From the NCBI GenBank assembly GCA_028715605.1, contig JAQURM010000002.1:186001-250000 (forward strand): a stretch of 64,000 nt of DNA. Direction: 5' to 3'. This DNA is from Desulfovibrionales bacterium (GTDB lineage: Bacteria > Desulfobacterota > QYQD01). Shown piece by piece: positions 53,626 through 61,672 of the stretch (the first letter of the stretch is position 1; the number at the start of each line of letters is the position of its first letter). The notes beneath the pieces are model-generated. The model saw only the letters and a program-made list of their open reading frames with translations. It was not told where the DNA came from and did no database searches. Position numbers and translations under genes: made by a program.

Positions 53626-55010
53626 ACTCTGTGACCTCTGTGCCCTCTGTGGCAAAGAGTATTGGTGAACGGTCAACGGATAACGGTGAGCGTCCCCTTA
53701 TTCCCTACGGCCGGCAGTCGGTTGATGACGACGACATAGCCGCAGTGGTTGAGACCCTGCGATCAGATTGGCTAACCCAGGGCCCCAGGGTGCGGGAATT
53801 TGAGGAGGCTTTTGCCGTCTATGTCGGTTCCAGATACGCTGTAGCGGTGAACAGTGGGACGGCTGCGCTGCATCTGGCATGTTTAGCCGCCGGCCTTGGT
53901 CCAGGAGATGAGGTTATAACCAGCCCGATTACTTTTGTGGCCACGGCCAACTGTGCGCTTTATGTGGGCGCCCGGCCCGCTTTCGTGGATATTGACCCTG
54001 CAACCTTCAATCTGGATCCCGGGCGGTTGGAAGCATATCTAAAAAGTCGTCCACCGTTTACAGTTCACCGTTCACAATCAAAAGGTCGGGCAACGGTCAA
54101 CGGGCAACGGTCAACGTCCAGGCCTCGTGCAGTCATCCCTGTCCACTTTGCCGGCCTTCCCTGCGACATGTCTGAAATCCACCGGGTCGCAAAAAAGTTT
54201 GATTTAGTCATTATTGAGGACGCCTGCCATGCTCTGGGGGCCAAGTACAGAGTAGGGCGGGAAGAAGACAGCCGATGGATCAGTATCGGGAGTTGTTCTC
54301 ATTCCGATATGACTGTGTTCAGCTTTCATCCTGTTAAGCATATCACTACGGGTGAAGGTGGTATGGTGACTACCAACGACGCAGCTCTGTATGGGCGTCT
54401 GGTCCTCCTCAGAAACCATGGTATTACGCGTAACCCTGAAGAGTTCACGGTTCACAGTTCACAGTTGACCGTGAAAGGCAATTCAATTGTTTCCGTCGGT
54501 GAACGGACAACGGTGAACGGACAACGGGCCATGCCCCCATGGTATTACGAGATGCAGAACCTCGGCTATAACTACCGGATCACCGATATCCAGTGTGCCC
54601 TCGGGAGATCTCAACTGAACAAAATAGGGTCTTTCGTGGAACGAAGGCGTTCCATCGCCGGGCAGTATTCACGAATAATAGGAGGGCTCCCCAAATTACG
54701 TCATCAGACGGAGCCGGACGGGTGCCAATCCTCCTACCACCTTTATGCCATACTTATACACGATGAGGCCAGGATGTCGAGAGACGAGGTCATGGCAGAG
54801 CTTAAGAGGATGGGAGTGGGCGCACAGGTCCATTATATACCGGTTTACAGGCACCCTTTTTACCAGAAATTGGGCTTTAAGGCTAATAGCTGGCCCAATG
54901 CCGAGCACTTTTTCCGGCATTGCCTGTCCATTCCCATGTTCCCCGGAATGTCCGAGAAGGAGATAGAGCAAGTGTCGAATGTCTTGGAAGAAGTAGGAAG
55001 CAGACTTTAG
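53622..55010 (+). CDS. pseC: UDP-4-amino-4,6-dideoxy-N-acetyl-beta-L-altrosamine transaminase (PseC)
   Basis: 462 residues against about 380 for the family. DegT/DnrJ/EryC1 fold: RYAVAVNSGTAALHLACLAA, EVITSPITFVATANCALYVG, VIIEDACHALGAKY and the PLP lysine in FSFHPVKHITTGEGGMV. The excess length is explained by repeats: the first ~25 residues are encoded by CTCTGTG and GGTCAACGG repeats, and two in-frame insertions, about 25 residues (DNA 54048-54122, FTVHRSQSKGRATVNGQRST) and about 30 residues (54443-54532, FTVHSSQLTVKG to TTVNGQRAM), are made of inverted CCGTTNA/TNAACGG heptads. It transaminates the PseB product. It overlaps the upstream pseudogene by 4 nt. Confidence 0.9.
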   Translation: MNSVTSVPSVAKSIGERSTDNGERPLIPYGRQSVDDDDIAAVVETLRSDWLTQGPRVREFEEAFAVYVGSRYAVAVNSGTAALHLACLAAGLGPGDEVITSPITFVATANCALYVGARPAFVDIDPATFNLDPGRLEAYLKSRPPFTVHRSQSKGRATVNGQRSTSRPRAVIPVHFAGLPCDMSEIHRVAKKFDLVIIEDACHALGAKYRVGREEDSRWISIGSCSHSDMTVFSFHPVKHITTGEGGMVTTNDAALYGRLVLLRNHGITRNPEEFTVHSSQLTVKGNSIVSVGERTTVNGQRAMPPWYYEMQNLGYNYRITDIQCALGRSQLNKIGSFVERRRSIAGQYSRIIGGLPKLRHQTEPDGCQSSYHLYAILIHDEARMSRDEVMAELKRMGVGAQVHYIPVYRHPFYQKLGFKANSWPNAEHFFRHCLSIPMFPGMSEKEIEQVSNVLEEVGSRL

Positions 55011-55019
55011 AGAAGCAAT

Positions 55020-56039
55020 ATGAGAATTGCTGTAGTCGGCTGTGGTTCTATTGGAAGACGTCATATCAGGAATCTGATTGTTCTGGGTGTACAGGACATT
55101 ATCGGATGCGATGCCGACCCTGAACGGCTTAGTATTGTGAGAGCGGAGAATGGCATTACAGGGTTTTCCAGGTTCCCGGACGTTTTAGCGGCAAGGCCTG
55201 ACGCAGTCGTTATTGGCACGCCCCCGAGCCTTCATGTTCCCCTAGCTCTGGAGGCGGCGAGAACAGGATGCCATCTTTTTATCGAAAAACCATTGTCGAA
55301 CAGCTTCGATCAAGTAGCTGATTTGGTAGAAGAGGTGGAGAGGAAACAGCTTATTACCTTAATCGGTACTAACTTCAAATTCCACCCGAGCTTTGTAAAG
55401 ATGAAGAAAATCCTCGAATCTGGTGTTTTGGGAAGAATGCTGTCGGCACGGTGCCAGTTTGGTCAGTACCTGCCCGACTGGCATCCGTGGGAGGACTATC
55501 GGAAGACTTACAGCGCCCGGCGGGAGCTTGGCGGTGGTATCCTTTTTGACTCCCACGAGTTTGACTATATGAGCTGGTTCATGGGCGATATAAAAGAGAT
55601 CTTTTGTATGGCCGGGAAACTGAGCGATCTCGAAATCGATACAGAAGATACCGCCGAGGTGATTCTGAGATTCAGCAGCAGCACTATCGGCGAAATTCAT
55701 CTCGACTATACGCAGAGACGCTATCAGAGGAACTATGAGTTTTTTGGAGAACAGGGAACGTTGAAATGGGACTTCAACGACCGTGAGGTTCGTCTCTATA
55801 AGGCAAAGGAAGAAATGTGGGAGGTATTCCAGGAGCAGAGTGGCTATGACCTGAATATGATGTATGTCGAGGAGATGAAACATTTCCTGGATTGCGTCCG
55901 GAACGGGAAGCAAACGATTACGGATATCCATAGTGGGGTGAAAATCCTCCAGGCCATCCTGGCAGCCAAGGAATCGGCCCGCGACGGACAAATAAAGAAG
56001 ATGTTGAATCTGGAACTCAGGAACTCAGGAAAGAAATGA
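55020..56039 (+). CDS. Gfo/Idh/MocA family NAD(P)-dependent oxidoreductase
   Basis: 339 residues. Rossmann motif RIAVVGCGSIGRRHIRNLIV, then PDAVVIGTPPSLHVPLALEA, CHLFIEKPLSNSFDQV (EKP motif) and the C-terminal beta-sheet domain (LGGGILFDSHEFDYMSWF). Probably a sugar dehydrogenase in nonulosonate or side-chain synthesis; no assigned step in the standard Pse pathway. The C-terminal tail ELRNSGKK comes from an 8-bp-period repeat (GAACTCAG). Ten bp after pseC. Confidence 0.88.
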   Translation: MRIAVVGCGSIGRRHIRNLIVLGVQDIIGCDADPERLSIVRAENGITGFSRFPDVLAARPDAVVIGTPPSLHVPLALEAARTGCHLFIEKPLSNSFDQVADLVEEVERKQLITLIGTNFKFHPSFVKMKKILESGVLGRMLSARCQFGQYLPDWHPWEDYRKTYSARRELGGGILFDSHEFDYMSWFMGDIKEIFCMAGKLSDLEIDTEDTAEVILRFSSSTIGEIHLDYTQRRYQRNYEFFGEQGTLKWDFNDREVRLYKAKEEMWEVFQEQSGYDLNMMYVEEMKHFLDCVRNGKQTITDIHSGVKILQAILAAKESARDGQIKKMLNLELRNSGKK

Positions 56040-56203
56040 AAAGATGCTTGCCACAGAGCGCACAGAGTTCACAGAGATTTCTTTCTTTTCCCGGCGGAAC
56101 CCATAGGGCTATCTTGACGGTCAGGGTTCCATTCCGACGCCCTCGCCATGATACTGAATTCCTCTGTGCCCTCTGTGACCTCTGTGGCTAGAAAGGGACT
56201 TAT

Positions 56204-58255
56204 ATGATTTTGGCTATTATTCAGGCGCGTATGGGGTCCACTAGACTACCGGGCAAGGTGCTTGCAGACATCTGCGGGAAACCCATGCTCTGGCATGTGT
56301 GGAACAGGGTACGGACAGTCCCGTCTGTAGACAAAGCGGTAGTAGCGACTTCAGTAAGCCAGGCCGACGATCCTGTAGTCGATTTCTGTATGAGACACGA
56401 AATCGAGTATTTTCGCGGTAACGAGGCGGATGTGCTTGACCGTTTTTATCAGGCTGCAAAGACATTTTGTGCGGATGGGGTGGTCCGTATCACTGCGGAC
56501 TGCCCGTTGATCGATCCCGGTGTCGTTGACAGGGTGGTTCGTGTCTATCTCGGAGGCGATTACGATTACGTCTCCAATACGCTAAGATACACGTACCCTG
56601 ATGGTCTGGATACAGAAGTACTTACGTTTGCGGCATTAGAGGCGGCCTGGGGGGAAGCAAGGCGGGCAAGCGAGCGGGAACACGTAACGCCATACGTTCG
56701 CACCTCAGGACGATTTCGACTGATGAATGTTGAAAACGCCGTAGATCTGTCTGCCCGCGGATTTCGATGGAGTGTTGATGAGACGCGTGATCTGGACTTC
56801 GTACGTGCCGTTTACGCCAGACTCGGCGGTAACGGCCGGCTCTTTGCTCTCTCTGATATCACGAATCTGCTCGATCAGGAGCCGGATCTAGCGAAAATCA
56901 ATCAGGGCAGTGTTCGAAACAGCGGATACTATATTTCCCTGGCGAGAGAGCCTCGCGTTTCCCAGAGAACGAGAGAACTGAAGAATTCCGGTGAGCTAAA
57001 GGCAAAAGCTACGAGACTTATTCCCTCCTGCAGTCAGACCTTCAGCAAGGGGCCCACGCAGTTTGTGCAGGGTGTCGCGCCGGTATTTCTCAAGCGCGGT
57101 CAGGGTAGCCATGTATGGGATGTGGACGGCAATGAATACATCGACTACCCTATGGCCCTGGGACCGATCATCCTGGGCCACAACTATCCGGCCATAACCG
57201 AGGCGGTTAACCGCCAAATGCAGGACGGGATAACATTTTCACTGCCGCATCCGCTGGAAGTGGAAGCGGCAGAAATACTTGTCGAGATTATTCCCTGCGC
57301 CGAGATGGTACGCTTCGGAAAGAACGGATCCGATGTCACCGCAGGGGCTGTCCGTGTTGCACGGGCCTATACCGGTAAGGAGGTCGTGGCCTGCTGCGGC
57401 TATCACGGTTGGCAGGATTGGTACATAGGGACCACCACAAGGAACAGGGGGGTGCCGAAGGCCGTACAGGAACTGACTGTTGCCTTTGAATACAACAATA
57501 TTGCCAGCCTGGAACGGGTATTTGACGAGCACAAGGGCCATGTGGCAGCGGTAATCATGGAGCCGGTTGGAATAATAGAGCCGTGCGACGGGTTCCTGCA
57601 ACAGGTGCGGGAACTGACGCAGCGCGAAGGGGCATTACTGGTTTTCGACGAGGTGGTTACGGGCTTTCGCCTGGCGCTGGGCGGAGCGCAAGAATACTTC
57701 GGAGTTGTGCCTGACCTAGCTTGCGTTGGAAAGGCCATGGGCAATGGATATCCGATTGCGGCGGTGGTGGGACGCCGTGAGATTATGGAGGTTTTTGACG
57801 AAATATTCTTTTCCTTTACCTTTGGCGGCGAGACAATTTCTCTGGCGGCAGCGGTGGCTACCATTGCCGAGATCCGTAGGCAGAATGTAATTGGGCATCT
57901 TTGGGAGCAAGGGACGAAGTTGAAGGACGGATACAACGTCCTGGCACGAGAGTTCGGTGTAGATGCTTTCACAAGATGCATCGGTTTGCCGCCTCGTACG
58001 GTTATCACCTACAAGGACGAGAACGGAGAAGAGTCCTTGGTCTTCAAAAGCCTGTTCCAGCAGGAATGCCTGAAGCGAGGGATCCTGTTCTCCGGAGGCC
58101 AGAATATCTGTTTCAGCCACAGCGATGCGGATATCGACTATACCTTGCGTGTGTATCGGACGGCGTTGGAGATACTGGCCGAGGCCATCAAATGCGGGGA
58201 TGTGGCACAGAGGCTCGAAGGCAAACCGGTGCAGCCGGTATTTAGAAAGCCATGA
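56204..58255 (+). CDS. Fusion of PseF/SpsF-like cytidylyltransferase and class III aminotransferase
   Basis: 683 residues. Residues 1-235: MILAIIQARMGSTRLPGKVL and GVVRITADCPLIDPGVVDRV, the SpsF/PseF nucleotidyltransferase family that makes CMP-nonulosonic acid. Residues about 260-680: glutamate-1-semialdehyde-aminotransferase-like PLP enzyme (GSHVWDVDGNEYIDYPMALG, LLVFDEVVTGFRLALGG, PLP lysine in CVGKAMGNGYPIAAVVGR). As the only cytidylyltransferase in view it is the best PseF candidate; the aminotransferase substrate is unknown. AAAGGGA precedes the ATG. CTCTGTG repeats (56156-56192) lie just before it. Confidence 0.88.
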   Translation: MILAIIQARMGSTRLPGKVLADICGKPMLWHVWNRVRTVPSVDKAVVATSVSQADDPVVDFCMRHEIEYFRGNEADVLDRFYQAAKTFCADGVVRITADCPLIDPGVVDRVVRVYLGGDYDYVSNTLRYTYPDGLDTEVLTFAALEAAWGEARRASEREHVTPYVRTSGRFRLMNVENAVDLSARGFRWSVDETRDLDFVRAVYARLGGNGRLFALSDITNLLDQEPDLAKINQGSVRNSGYYISLAREPRVSQRTRELKNSGELKAKATRLIPSCSQTFSKGPTQFVQGVAPVFLKRGQGSHVWDVDGNEYIDYPMALGPIILGHNYPAITEAVNRQMQDGITFSLPHPLEVEAAEILVEIIPCAEMVRFGKNGSDVTAGAVRVARAYTGKEVVACCGYHGWQDWYIGTTTRNRGVPKAVQELTVAFEYNNIASLERVFDEHKGHVAAVIMEPVGIIEPCDGFLQQVRELTQREGALLVFDEVVTGFRLALGGAQEYFGVVPDLACVGKAMGNGYPIAAVVGRREIMEVFDEIFFSFTFGGETISLAAAVATIAEIRRQNVIGHLWEQGTKLKDGYNVLAREFGVDAFTRCIGLPPRTVITYKDENGEESLVFKSLFQQECLKRGILFSGGQNICFSHSDADIDYTLRVYRTALEILAEAIKCGDVAQRLEGKPVQPVFRKP

Positions 58256-58262
58256 AAATGCA

Positions 58263-58297
58263 GCCATCAGCTGTCAGTCATCAGCTATCAGCAGGAG
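58263..58297. repeat. CAGCTRT heptad repeat upstream of the second four-helix-bundle gene
   Basis: Five 7-bp units: CAGCCAT, CAGCTGT, CAGTCAT, CAGCTAT, CAGCAGG. The last unit supplies AGGAGG, the ribosome site of the gene. Complementary units (GGCTGAA, AGCTGAC, AGCTGAT) lie at 58640-58674 beyond the stop, so the gene is bracketed by inverted heptad arrays. Confidence 0.8.
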
Positions 58298-58303
58298 GTT
58301 GGG

Positions 58304-58663
58304 TTGGGAGATTTTAAGAAATTGAAAGTATGGCAAAAGAGCCATGCGGTGACACTTGCTGTTTACAAAGCATCCAGGAAATTTCCTAAAGAAGAGATTT
58401 ACGGGCTTACCAGCCAAATAAGGCGAGCCAGTGTTTCGGTACCTGCCAACATCGCTGAAGGTTGCGGCAGGAATGGAGACACGGAATATGCACGGTTCCT
58501 ACAGATAGCCATGGGGTCAGCAAGCGAGCTGGAGTATCACCTGCTTCTTTCTCAGGATCTCGGTTTTCTGGTGCCCTCAGATTATGACCAGATCGTTCGC
58601 GATCTCAGCGAAGTGAAACAAATGCTAACATCCTTCATTAAAAGGCTGAAAGCTGACGGCTGA
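58304..58663 (+). CDS. Four-helix-bundle protein (23S rRNA intervening-sequence protein family), copy 2
   Basis: 119 residues, the usual family length. FKKLKVWQKSHAVTLAVYKA, LTSQIRRASVSVPANIAEGC and YARFLQIAMGSASELEYHLL are the family signature. TTG start at 58304 six nt after AGGAGG. KADG and the stop lie in a heptad repeat. It interrupts the pse operon between the PseF-like fusion and pseG without any sugar-related function. It shares only the family pattern with copy 1 at 28302 and is flanked by a different repeat type. Confidence 0.92.
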   Translation: MGDFKKLKVWQKSHAVTLAVYKASRKFPKEEIYGLTSQIRRASVSVPANIAEGCGRNGDTEYARFLQIAMGSASELEYHLLLSQDLGFLVPSDYDQIVRDLSEVKQMLTSFIKRLKADG

Positions 58664-58703
58664 AAGCTGATAGCTATTTGTGTGTGGGTCTGTGGCTAAA
58701 GAA

Positions 58704-60254
58704 ATGAACTCTGTGTGCTCTGTGCCCTCTGTGGCGAAGAATCTTGTTATCCGGGCGGATGCCGGGACCGAAATCGGCGCCGGGCATGTGATGCGCTGCC
58801 TCGCATTGGCCCAGGGATGGCAGGATGCCGGGGGGCATCCCATTTTTGCGATGGCCACGGAGGCGCCCAATCTGGAGGTCCGCTTGAAATCAGAAGGTGT
58901 CGAGGTTGTTCATCTGGCGGTCAAGCCGGGAAGCGCCGAGGATGCCACAGCTACGGCAAGTCTGGCGCAAGAGGCAGGGGCGACATGGATAACCGCGGAC
59001 GGCTACCGGTTTGACACGCGGTACCAGCGAATGGTCAAGGGCCGCGGCGCAAGGCTCCTGATAATGGATGACTATGGCCATGCTAGTCATTACTACGCAG
59101 ATATCGTGTTGAATCAGAATATATATGCCTCTGAGGAGATATACAGGAATAGAGAGCCTTATACGAAGCTTTTATTGGGTACTTGCTATGCTCTTCTCCG
59201 ACGTGAATTTATGAAATGGCATAACTGGAAACGAGAGATCCCTGATATGGCTCGGAAAATTCTGGCAACCCTGGGCGGAAGCGATCCGGATAATATTTCC
59301 CTGAAGGTGATCGATTCCATAAAGATGCTTAGTCATTCAGATCTGGAAGTAAAGATCATAGCAGGTCCTTCCAATATGCATGTTAGCAGCCTGAAGCAGA
59401 CTATTTATGAAAGGTCGGTGAACGGTCAACGGTCAACGGTTAATATATCTCTTCTCTCTGCTCCGCACAATATGCCCGAGCTAATGGCCTGGGCGGATTT
59501 GGCCATTTCAGCCGCGGGAACTACCTGCTGGGAACTGGCATTCATGCGGTTGCCTGCTCTGCTGCTGGTCGTGGCCGACAATCAAAACTGCGTAGCCGAT
59601 CGGCTGGAAGCGGCCGGAGCAGCGATTAATCTGGGCAGGCAGAGCGCGGTCCCGCCGCACGAGATATCCCGGGCGCTTCTTCGGTTGCTCAGGGATCGGG
59701 GAGAGCGGGAGGCGATGGCCCGGTCCGGCCGGAATTTGGTCGATGGTGAAGGCGCCGCAAGAGTAGTGAAATGTTTGCAGGGTGGGGAAATGGAACTGCG
59801 TCCGGCATCTGTCGATGATTGCCGGCTTTTGTGGAAGTGGGCGAATGATCCGGAGACGCGTGAGGTCTCTTTTTCGCCGGAATCTATCAAGTGGGAGGAT
59901 CACGTTAAGTGGCTGGAGTCAAAACTGGGCGACCCTGGCTGCGTTTTTTGGGTGGCAAGCAACGGAGAGGGGACTTCTATCGGACAGGTGCGGTTTGACG
60001 TGGACGGCGGCGAAGCGATAATCTCGGTCAGCGTGGACAAAGCGTTTCGAAACAGGGGGTACGGTAACAGAATCATTCGATTGGCCTGCGGAAAAGTATT
60101 TGAAACTGCGCGGATTGGCTCCATTCATGCATACGTGAAGGAGGGTAATTACGGATCCGCGAAGGCCTTTTTCAATGCCGGATTCAAAAGGTCCGGGATT
60201 TGCGTGGTCAAGGGGCAGAAAGCCTTCCATTTCGTCATGGAGAGACCTCAGTGA
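58704..60254 (+). CDS. PseG-PseH fusion: UDP-sugar hydrolase and N-acetyltransferase of pseudaminic acid synthesis
   Basis: About 516 residues. Residues 15-350: PseG, a GT-B-like hydrolase (VIRADAGTEIGAGHVMRCLA with the catalytic His, ILATLGGSDPDN, ADLAISAAGTTCWEL) that releases UDP. From about 360: GNAT acetyltransferase (ELRPASVDDCRLLWKWANDP, RNRGYGNRIIRLACG), the PseH role. In most bacteria these are separate genes. SVNGQRSTVN (DNA 59412-59442) is an in-frame heptad insertion in PseG. The first residues MNSVCSVPSVAK are encoded by a CTCTGTG repeat, which thus supplies the start codon; a GTG at 58680 is an alternative. Confidence 0.9.
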   Translation: MNSVCSVPSVAKNLVIRADAGTEIGAGHVMRCLALAQGWQDAGGHPIFAMATEAPNLEVRLKSEGVEVVHLAVKPGSAEDATATASLAQEAGATWITADGYRFDTRYQRMVKGRGARLLIMDDYGHASHYYADIVLNQNIYASEEIYRNREPYTKLLLGTCYALLRREFMKWHNWKREIPDMARKILATLGGSDPDNISLKVIDSIKMLSHSDLEVKIIAGPSNMHVSSLKQTIYERSVNGQRSTVNISLLSAPHNMPELMAWADLAISAAGTTCWELAFMRLPALLLVVADNQNCVADRLEAAGAAINLGRQSAVPPHEISRALLRLLRDRGEREAMARSGRNLVDGEGAARVVKCLQGGEMELRPASVDDCRLLWKWANDPETREVSFSPESIKWEDHVKWLESKLGDPGCVFWVASNGEGTSIGQVRFDVDGGEAIISVSVDKAFRNRGYGNRIIRLACGKVFETARIGSIHAYVKEGNYGSAKAFFNAGFKRSGICVVKGQKAFHFVMERPQ

Positions 60255-60258
60255 ACGT

Positions 60259-61314
60259 ATGAACAGCCTGATTGAGATAAATGGTCGCCCTGTTGGAGAG
60301 GGATATCCGGTGTATATTGTCGCCGAGTTATCCGCCAACCACCGTCAGGAATTTGACAGGGCGGTTGAACTTGTCAAGGCGGCCAAGGCAGCGGGGGCAG
60401 ACGCCGTAAAGTTGCAAACCTATACTCCGGACACCATGACCATCTGTTGTGATAACCGTCATTTTCAGATTGGGAAAGGCACCCTGTGGGAGAACCGTAG
60501 TCTATACGACCTCTACCGTGAAGCCTATATGCCGTGGGAATGGCAGCCCAAGCTGAAAGCAGTCGCCGAAGACCTGGGTATGGACTTGTTTTCCGCAGCG
60601 TTTGATTACTCGGCTGTGGACTTTCTGGAAGAAATGGGCGTGCCGGTCCATAAGGTGGCATCGTTCGAGATTGTAGATATTCCGCTCATCGAAAAAATGT
60701 CCCAAACCGGGAAGCCATTGATCATCTCAACCGGAATGGCGAACCTGGGAGAAATCGAGGAGGCGGTTCAGACCGCGCGCCGTGCAGGAGCCACGCAGAT
60801 TGGCCTCCTCAAGTGCACCAGTGCATACCCGGCGCTGCCGGAGGATATGAACTTGCGGACTATTCCACACATGATGACTGCATTTAACGTCCCGGTGGGG
60901 TTGTCGGATCACACCCTGGGTATAGCCGTGCCTGTGTCGGCGGTGGCGCTGGGGGCGTGCATTGTAGAGAAACACTTCACTTTGTCGCGGGCTGTCCCCG
61001 GTCCCGATTCTGCCTTTTCCCTGGAACCGCATGAATTTGCGGCGATGGTGGAGGCGATCCGCACATCCGAAAAGGCCCTCGGAACAGTCAACTATGGTGC
61101 GAGCAGTGAGGAATCCAGGAGTCTCATGTTCAGGCGATCCCTTTTTGTGGTGCAGGACATGGAGGCCGGCGAGGTATTTAGTGCGGAGAATGTTCGGTCT
61201 ATCCGACCCGGATACGGCCTGCCGCCCAAATTTTTGAAAGAAGTTCTAAGTCACCGGGCCTCAAAAGATATTAAAAAAGGCACACCCGTTGACCGGAGTT
61301 TAATGGTTGTTTGA
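60259..61314 (+). CDS. pseI: Pseudaminic acid synthase
   Basis: 351 residues. NeuB-type TIM barrel: VYIVAELSANHRQEFDRAVE, AGADAVKLQTYTPDTMTI, KVASFEIVDIPLIEKM, then a C-terminal SAF domain (SLFVVQDMEAGEVFSAENVR). It condenses 2,4-diacetamido-2,4,6-trideoxy-L-altrose with phosphoenolpyruvate to give pseudaminic acid. The ATG at 60259 is 5 nt after the pseG-pseH stop; residues before it are out-of-frame pseH. Confidence 0.94.
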   Translation: MNSLIEINGRPVGEGYPVYIVAELSANHRQEFDRAVELVKAAKAAGADAVKLQTYTPDTMTICCDNRHFQIGKGTLWENRSLYDLYREAYMPWEWQPKLKAVAEDLGMDLFSAAFDYSAVDFLEEMGVPVHKVASFEIVDIPLIEKMSQTGKPLIISTGMANLGEIEEAVQTARRAGATQIGLLKCTSAYPALPEDMNLRTIPHMMTAFNVPVGLSDHTLGIAVPVSAVALGACIVEKHFTLSRAVPGPDSAFSLEPHEFAAMVEAIRTSEKALGTVNYGASSEESRSLMFRRSLFVVQDMEAGEVFSAENVRSIRPGYGLPPKFLKEVLSHRASKDIKKGTPVDRSLMVV

Positions 61315-61441
61315 ACATGCATAGCGAGCGCATTCCCTGCTGCTTGCAGCGGGGTTAGCGAGCGAATATGATGCATTTTACCTTGCATACGGAGATTCCC
61401 CATCCGCCGCCCGCCTGCGGCGGACGGGGAGCTTCAATTAT

Positions 61442-61645
61442 CGTAACAAGTTAGCGTTTTGAAAATGCATGATAAAAAGTGCAAAGAAACATATCAAATC
61501 AGGAACTCAGGAAATCAGGGAAGTATTTTTGAGAAATCGATTTTCAGCAGTTCGGCTTTTGGTTACTCTGTTTTTCATGAGTTCATGAGTTCCAGATTAA
61601 TAGTCTTCTCTGAATGTAGGATTGTTGCAAACACCTAAAGTGTTA
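61442..61645. repeat. Dispersed repeat R1, copy 3 (shortened)
   Basis: CGTAACAAGTTAGCGTTTT, ATGATAAAAAGTGCAAAG, a short GAACTCAG/GAAATCAG block, then GAGAAATCGATTTTCAGCAG and AACACCTAAAGTGTT. It lacks about 150 bp of the middle of copy 1. It ends about 28 bp before the amidotransferase start and with 61315-61441 fills the gap; no gene seen there. Confidence 0.8.
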
Positions 61646-61672
61646 CGAATTATCTAATCGGAGGTGCATACA

